Source: an uncultured Ruminococcus sp. (GTDB lineage: Bacteria > Bacillota > Clostridia > Oscillospirales > CAG-272). From it: DNA of 55,806 nucleotides. The notes under the pieces are model-generated. The model did not search any database. It was given only the letters and a program-made list of their open reading frames with translations, and had not been told where the DNA came from. Position numbers and translations under genes: made by a program. Below, piece by piece: positions 53,150 through 55,806 of this stretch. Position 1 is the stretch's first letter, and each line of letters starts with the position of its first letter. The stretch lies in the NCBI GenBank assembly GCA_902782445.1, contig CACZNC010000011.1:1-55806 (forward strand), given 5' to 3'.

Positions 53150-53178
53150 GTTTCCGCTCCTTTCCTCTCGTTATGCCG

Positions 53179-54066
53179 TCACGGACGCACCATGCCGACC
53201 ACAGCCGTCGATCCGTCCGGGGCGTCCAGTTCACCCGCCGCGTACTGACTTCCCTGCCACTCGTAGAAAGCAGTCAGCCGGATGTTTCCCGTCCCGTTCA
53301 CGGCGAGGGTCCCGTCCGCGAAGGAGCCGGAGAACACGGTGTCGTCCATCTCCTCCTCGTTGAGCCATTCCCCGTCCCCGGACCACCAGATCAGATACCA
53401 GTCGACGGTCAGGGAGGAATCGGAGGAGGTCCCCGCGACGGTGAAATTCACAAGCTCCGAGGTGACGACGTCCGGCAGATCGGGGGTGCTGTACCGGAGA
53501 AGGCCCTTCCAGGATCCGGTGATCTCCCGGAAATCGGTCAGGATCCGCGCGTCGGAGGGGATGCTCCCCGTGATATTGTGCTCGAACCAGGTCTGAAAAT
53601 CGGAGGTTTCGGGCCGTCCGACCGAGCCGAACCGGGCCGCGCCGTCTTCATGCGCTTCTTCCACGGCCGGTTCCTTGCCGGGGGAACCGAGCAGCCAGTT
53701 GTCGTTCATCCCGGAAGAGACCGGAGAGTCGGAGGGTTCTGAAGTCCCGCCGGAAGAAACGTTCGCTGTGTCGGAGGGCGCGTCCCCATCGGGAATGACC
53801 GGGCTGATCTGGGAAGCGTCGGAGGACGGACTACCCCACTCCGAGCCGTCGGAGGACGCGGAGGAACCCGGATCGGAGACAAAGCCCGAAGATATCCCTC
53901 CGTTCTGCTCTTCTTCCGTTCCGGTCCCGGCGAAATACCCGTCCTGCTTGCCCGCCTCTCTCTGGCTGTACCACGAAGTCCCGATCCAGACGAGGAGGCC
54001 GAGGTCGATGATCACAAGGAGCGCGGCGAGGAATCCGCTCCCCTTTCCCGTTTTTCCGTTTGCCAT
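53179..54066 (-). CDS. Single-pass membrane protein with serine-rich linker
   Basis: A 295-residue protein: basic start, one membrane helix (FLAALLVIIDLGLLVWIG), a long S/D/G/P-rich linker (about 45-125) and a C-terminal domain of 150 residues (ITGSWKGLLRYSTPDLPDVV) with beta character. Function unknown. It is 29 bp upstream of the giant zinc-ribbon gene on the same strand and probably cotranscribed. Confidence 0.6.
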   Translation of the reverse strand: MANGKTGKGSGFLAALLVIIDLGLLVWIGTSWYSQREAGKQDGYFAGTGTEEEQNGGISSGFVSDPGSSASSDGSEWGSPSSDASQISPVIPDGDAPSDTANVSSGGTSEPSDSPVSSGMNDNWLLGSPGKEPAVEEAHEDGAARFGSVGRPETSDFQTWFEHNITGSIPSDARILTDFREITGSWKGLLRYSTPDLPDVVTSELVNFTVAGTSSDSSLTVDWYLIWWSGDGEWLNEEEMDDTVFSGSFADGTLAVNGTGNIRLTAFYEWQGSQYAAGELDAPDGSTAVVGMVRP

Positions 54067-54124
54067 GACGTCCTCTTTCGATTCCTTCCGATTTCCGGAA
54101 GGCGTTGGATTGATATGGTTTTAT

Positions 54125-54153
54125 TATACCATGCCCCGCCGTTTTGTGCAAGA
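54125..54153 (-). promoter_or_regulatory. Promoter of the 54066/53149 operon
   Basis: On the minus strand TTGCAC (54148-54153), 17 bp, TATAAT (54125-54130). Confidence 0.75.
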
Positions 54154-54257
54154 GCGGATTCGAGAATTATGCAGGGGAGTTGAAAAACAAAAAGGGCCTT
54201 CGCCGCACGGTATTCGCAGGGATCGTCTTCTCTGCGCTCCACGGCAGAATCCCGCTC

Positions 54258-54286
54258 TTGCATCCGCCGCCGGTTCATGGTATAAT
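54258..54286 (+). promoter_or_regulatory. Promoter of the DUF4038 gene
   Basis: TTGCAT (54258-54263), 17 bp, TATAAT (54281-54286), 62 bp before the ATG. Confidence 0.75.
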
Positions 54287-54348
54287 GAGGGCAGAATCAC
54301 GGCGGGTGAGGTCTTCCCTGCGACGCCCCCGCCGGACCGGAGGTCAAT

Positions 54349-55632
54349 ATGCTGAAAATCCATCCCGACCGACGCCACCTGACGGACGAAACCGGGCGGA
54401 CGGTCTATCTCATCGGGGACACCGCGTGGGAGCTCTTCCACTGCATGAGCCGGGAGGAGGTCCTCCGCTACCTCGACTGCCGCGCGGAACAGAAATTCAA
54501 TTTCATCCAGTGCGTCGTTCTCGCGGAGCGCGGGGGGCTGACCGAGCCCAACGCCTACGGACGTCTGCCCCTCCTGCCGGGCGACGACGGGATCCCGGAT
54601 CCGGCCCGGCCCGATCTCGGCGGAGGCTATTCCTATTTCGATCACGTCGAATTCGCGGTCTCGGCGGCTGAAGCCCGGGGGCTTCGGATGGGGATTCTGC
54701 CGACGTGGGGGGACAAGTTCAACTGCCTGTGGGGAGGCGGACCGGAGATCTTCACCCCGGAGAACGCCTTCACCTACGGGAAATGGCTTGCCGGGCGGCT
54801 GAAACACCACGACAACATCGTCTGGATCCTCGGAGGCGACCGCCCCATGACCGAGGAGAAGCACTTCGCGGTCGTGGACGCGATGGCCGCGGGACTGAGG
54901 GCGGGGGACGGCGGGAAATTCCTCATGACCTATCACCCGATGGGCGGACAGTCCTCCTCGGCCTATGCCCACGGAAAGGACTGGCTGGACTTCAACATGT
55001 TCCAGTCCGGGCACGGATGGCCGACGACGCCCTCCCAGGACATGGCGGCGCACGACAGGTCCCTCTCCCCGGTCAAGCCCACGATGGACGGGGAACAGCG
55101 GTACGAGGACCATCCGGTCAATTTCGAGCCGGAGAAGGGGTATTTCGACGCCTGCGACGTGCGGGTGACGATGTGGCGGAATCTCTTCAGCGGGACCGCG
55201 GGCAATACCTACGGACATCACGCCGTCTGGTGCGTCAGCAGGGGGTCGAGCCGGTATTTCCCGAACGATTGGGAGACGGCCTTAAGACGTCCGGCGGCGG
55301 AGTCGGTGCGGCATTTCGCCCGCTTCACGGAGGAAAACGACTGCGCCTTCTTCGATCCCGTCCGGGACGCCGTTCTCGACAACGATCCGGGAGCGAATTA
55401 CGTCGCGGCGGTCCTCGTCCGGGGGGAAAACCGCTCCCATCTGCTCTCCCCCTGCGGTCTCCCGGAAAGGCTGAATCCGGCGGTCTTCCCGGATCCCATC
55501 AAAGCGGTCCGCGCGTTTCAGCCCTCCGACGGAGCGGAAATTCCGGTAAAGATCCGCGGGGACGGGACGTACTTCTTCCCTCACCGCCCCTGCGGCCGCG
55601 GACAGGACGCCGTGGTGACGGTGGAGTGGTGA
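54349..55632 (+). CDS. DUF4038 glycoside hydrolase-like protein
   Basis: A 427-residue protein of the DUF4038 group (TIM-barrel enzymes related to GH140-type glycosidases). Typical blocks: LTDETGRTVYLIGDTAWELF at the start, FNFIQCVVLAERGG, ILPTWGDKF, IVWILGGDRP (family G-G-D/E-x), MTYHPMGG, and PTMDGEQRYED. The C-terminal 90 residues fit the collagen-binding-like domain that usually follows. No signal peptide, so it probably acts on oligosaccharides inside the cell. GGAGG lies 6 bp before the ATG. Confidence 0.85.
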   Translation: MLKIHPDRRHLTDETGRTVYLIGDTAWELFHCMSREEVLRYLDCRAEQKFNFIQCVVLAERGGLTEPNAYGRLPLLPGDDGIPDPARPDLGGGYSYFDHVEFAVSAAEARGLRMGILPTWGDKFNCLWGGGPEIFTPENAFTYGKWLAGRLKHHDNIVWILGGDRPMTEEKHFAVVDAMAAGLRAGDGGKFLMTYHPMGGQSSSAYAHGKDWLDFNMFQSGHGWPTTPSQDMAAHDRSLSPVKPTMDGEQRYEDHPVNFEPEKGYFDACDVRVTMWRNLFSGTAGNTYGHHAVWCVSRGSSRYFPNDWETALRRPAAESVRHFARFTEENDCAFFDPVRDAVLDNDPGANYVAAVLVRGENRSHLLSPCGLPERLNPAVFPDPIKAVRAFQPSDGAEIPVKIRGDGTYFFPHRPCGRGQDAVVTVEW

Positions 55633-55806
55633 GACAGATCATACTAAATCCCTTCTAAGGGGTTACGCGGCTTCTTGAAAGAAGCCTGGCAAGAACTTCT
55701 GAAATGAATAGGGACAGGCTACATCAATAATGTGAAGTTGATGCCTTGACACACCAATATAGTCATCCAACCATATCAGGGTTATCCTTCGCGAGCTCAC
55801 ATGTTT
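55633..55806. other. AT-richer tail without a recognised gene
   Basis: It contains the hairpin GGCTTC/GAAGCC (55669-55686), without a T-run. I see no start of another gene before the window ends. Confidence 0.5.

Overview
The window comes from a GC-rich member of Bacillota, most likely a clostridial gut bacterium. The grounds are strong AGGAGG ribosome-binding sites, many TTGnnn-17-TATAAT promoters, GHKL/LytTR two-component systems, Tn4451-type transposition genes and an ordinary bacterial F-type ATP synthase operon. I cannot name the species from sequence alone.

Positions 1-26.5 kb are mobile DNA with one element inside another. The outer element enters from the left (AAA ATPase, tyrosine integrase) and ends at a tRNA-Leu(CAA) gene near 26.3-26.6 kb. 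Its integrase gene is cut: the last 27 codons, including the catalytic tyrosine, lie 23 kb away at 26034-26117. The DNA between (about 2944-26033) is a complete Tn4451/TnpX-like mobilizable element. It carries a large serine recombinase at its right end, TnpW, a MobC/relaxase pair with an overlapping third gene, a RepA-like ATPase, regulators and cargo. The cargo is an AT-rich DUF2971 gene and two parallel operons, each with a LytTR response regulator, a soluble GHKL kinase and a two-gene ABC exporter. An unusual sigma factor with a 370-residue C-terminal extension lies between the operons. Each exporter promoter is preceded by two direct repeats exactly 21 bp apart, the usual layout of LytTR sites, but the repeat differs between modules. 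Module ends (promoter plus receiver N-terminus; ATPase domain plus terminator) are conserved, while the middles (LytTR domain, kinase, membrane domains) have diverged. Relic module ends show that further modules were gained or lost.

Positions 26.6-35.4 kb look chromosomal: a sugar-phosphate isomerase-like protein, a DUF11 protein, a two-gene ABC exporter, a third ABC exporter and a small PQ-loop-like membrane protein. Positions 35.4-42.1 kb are a complete F1Fo ATP synthase operon on the minus strand (I-a-c-b-[b/delta/alpha fusion]-gamma-beta-epsilon). A single 754-residue protein joins an Fo b-like membrane anchor, the delta C-terminal domain and a full alpha subunit.

Positions 42.2-55.8 kb hold a phosphoribosyltransferase-like protein, zinc-ribbon membrane proteins, a lipoprotein, a carbohydrate-directed cluster (esterase, secreted glycosidase-like lipoprotein, metallophosphoesterase), a very large zinc-ribbon surface protein and a DUF4038 glycosidase-like protein. 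No rRNA or CRISPR array was seen.
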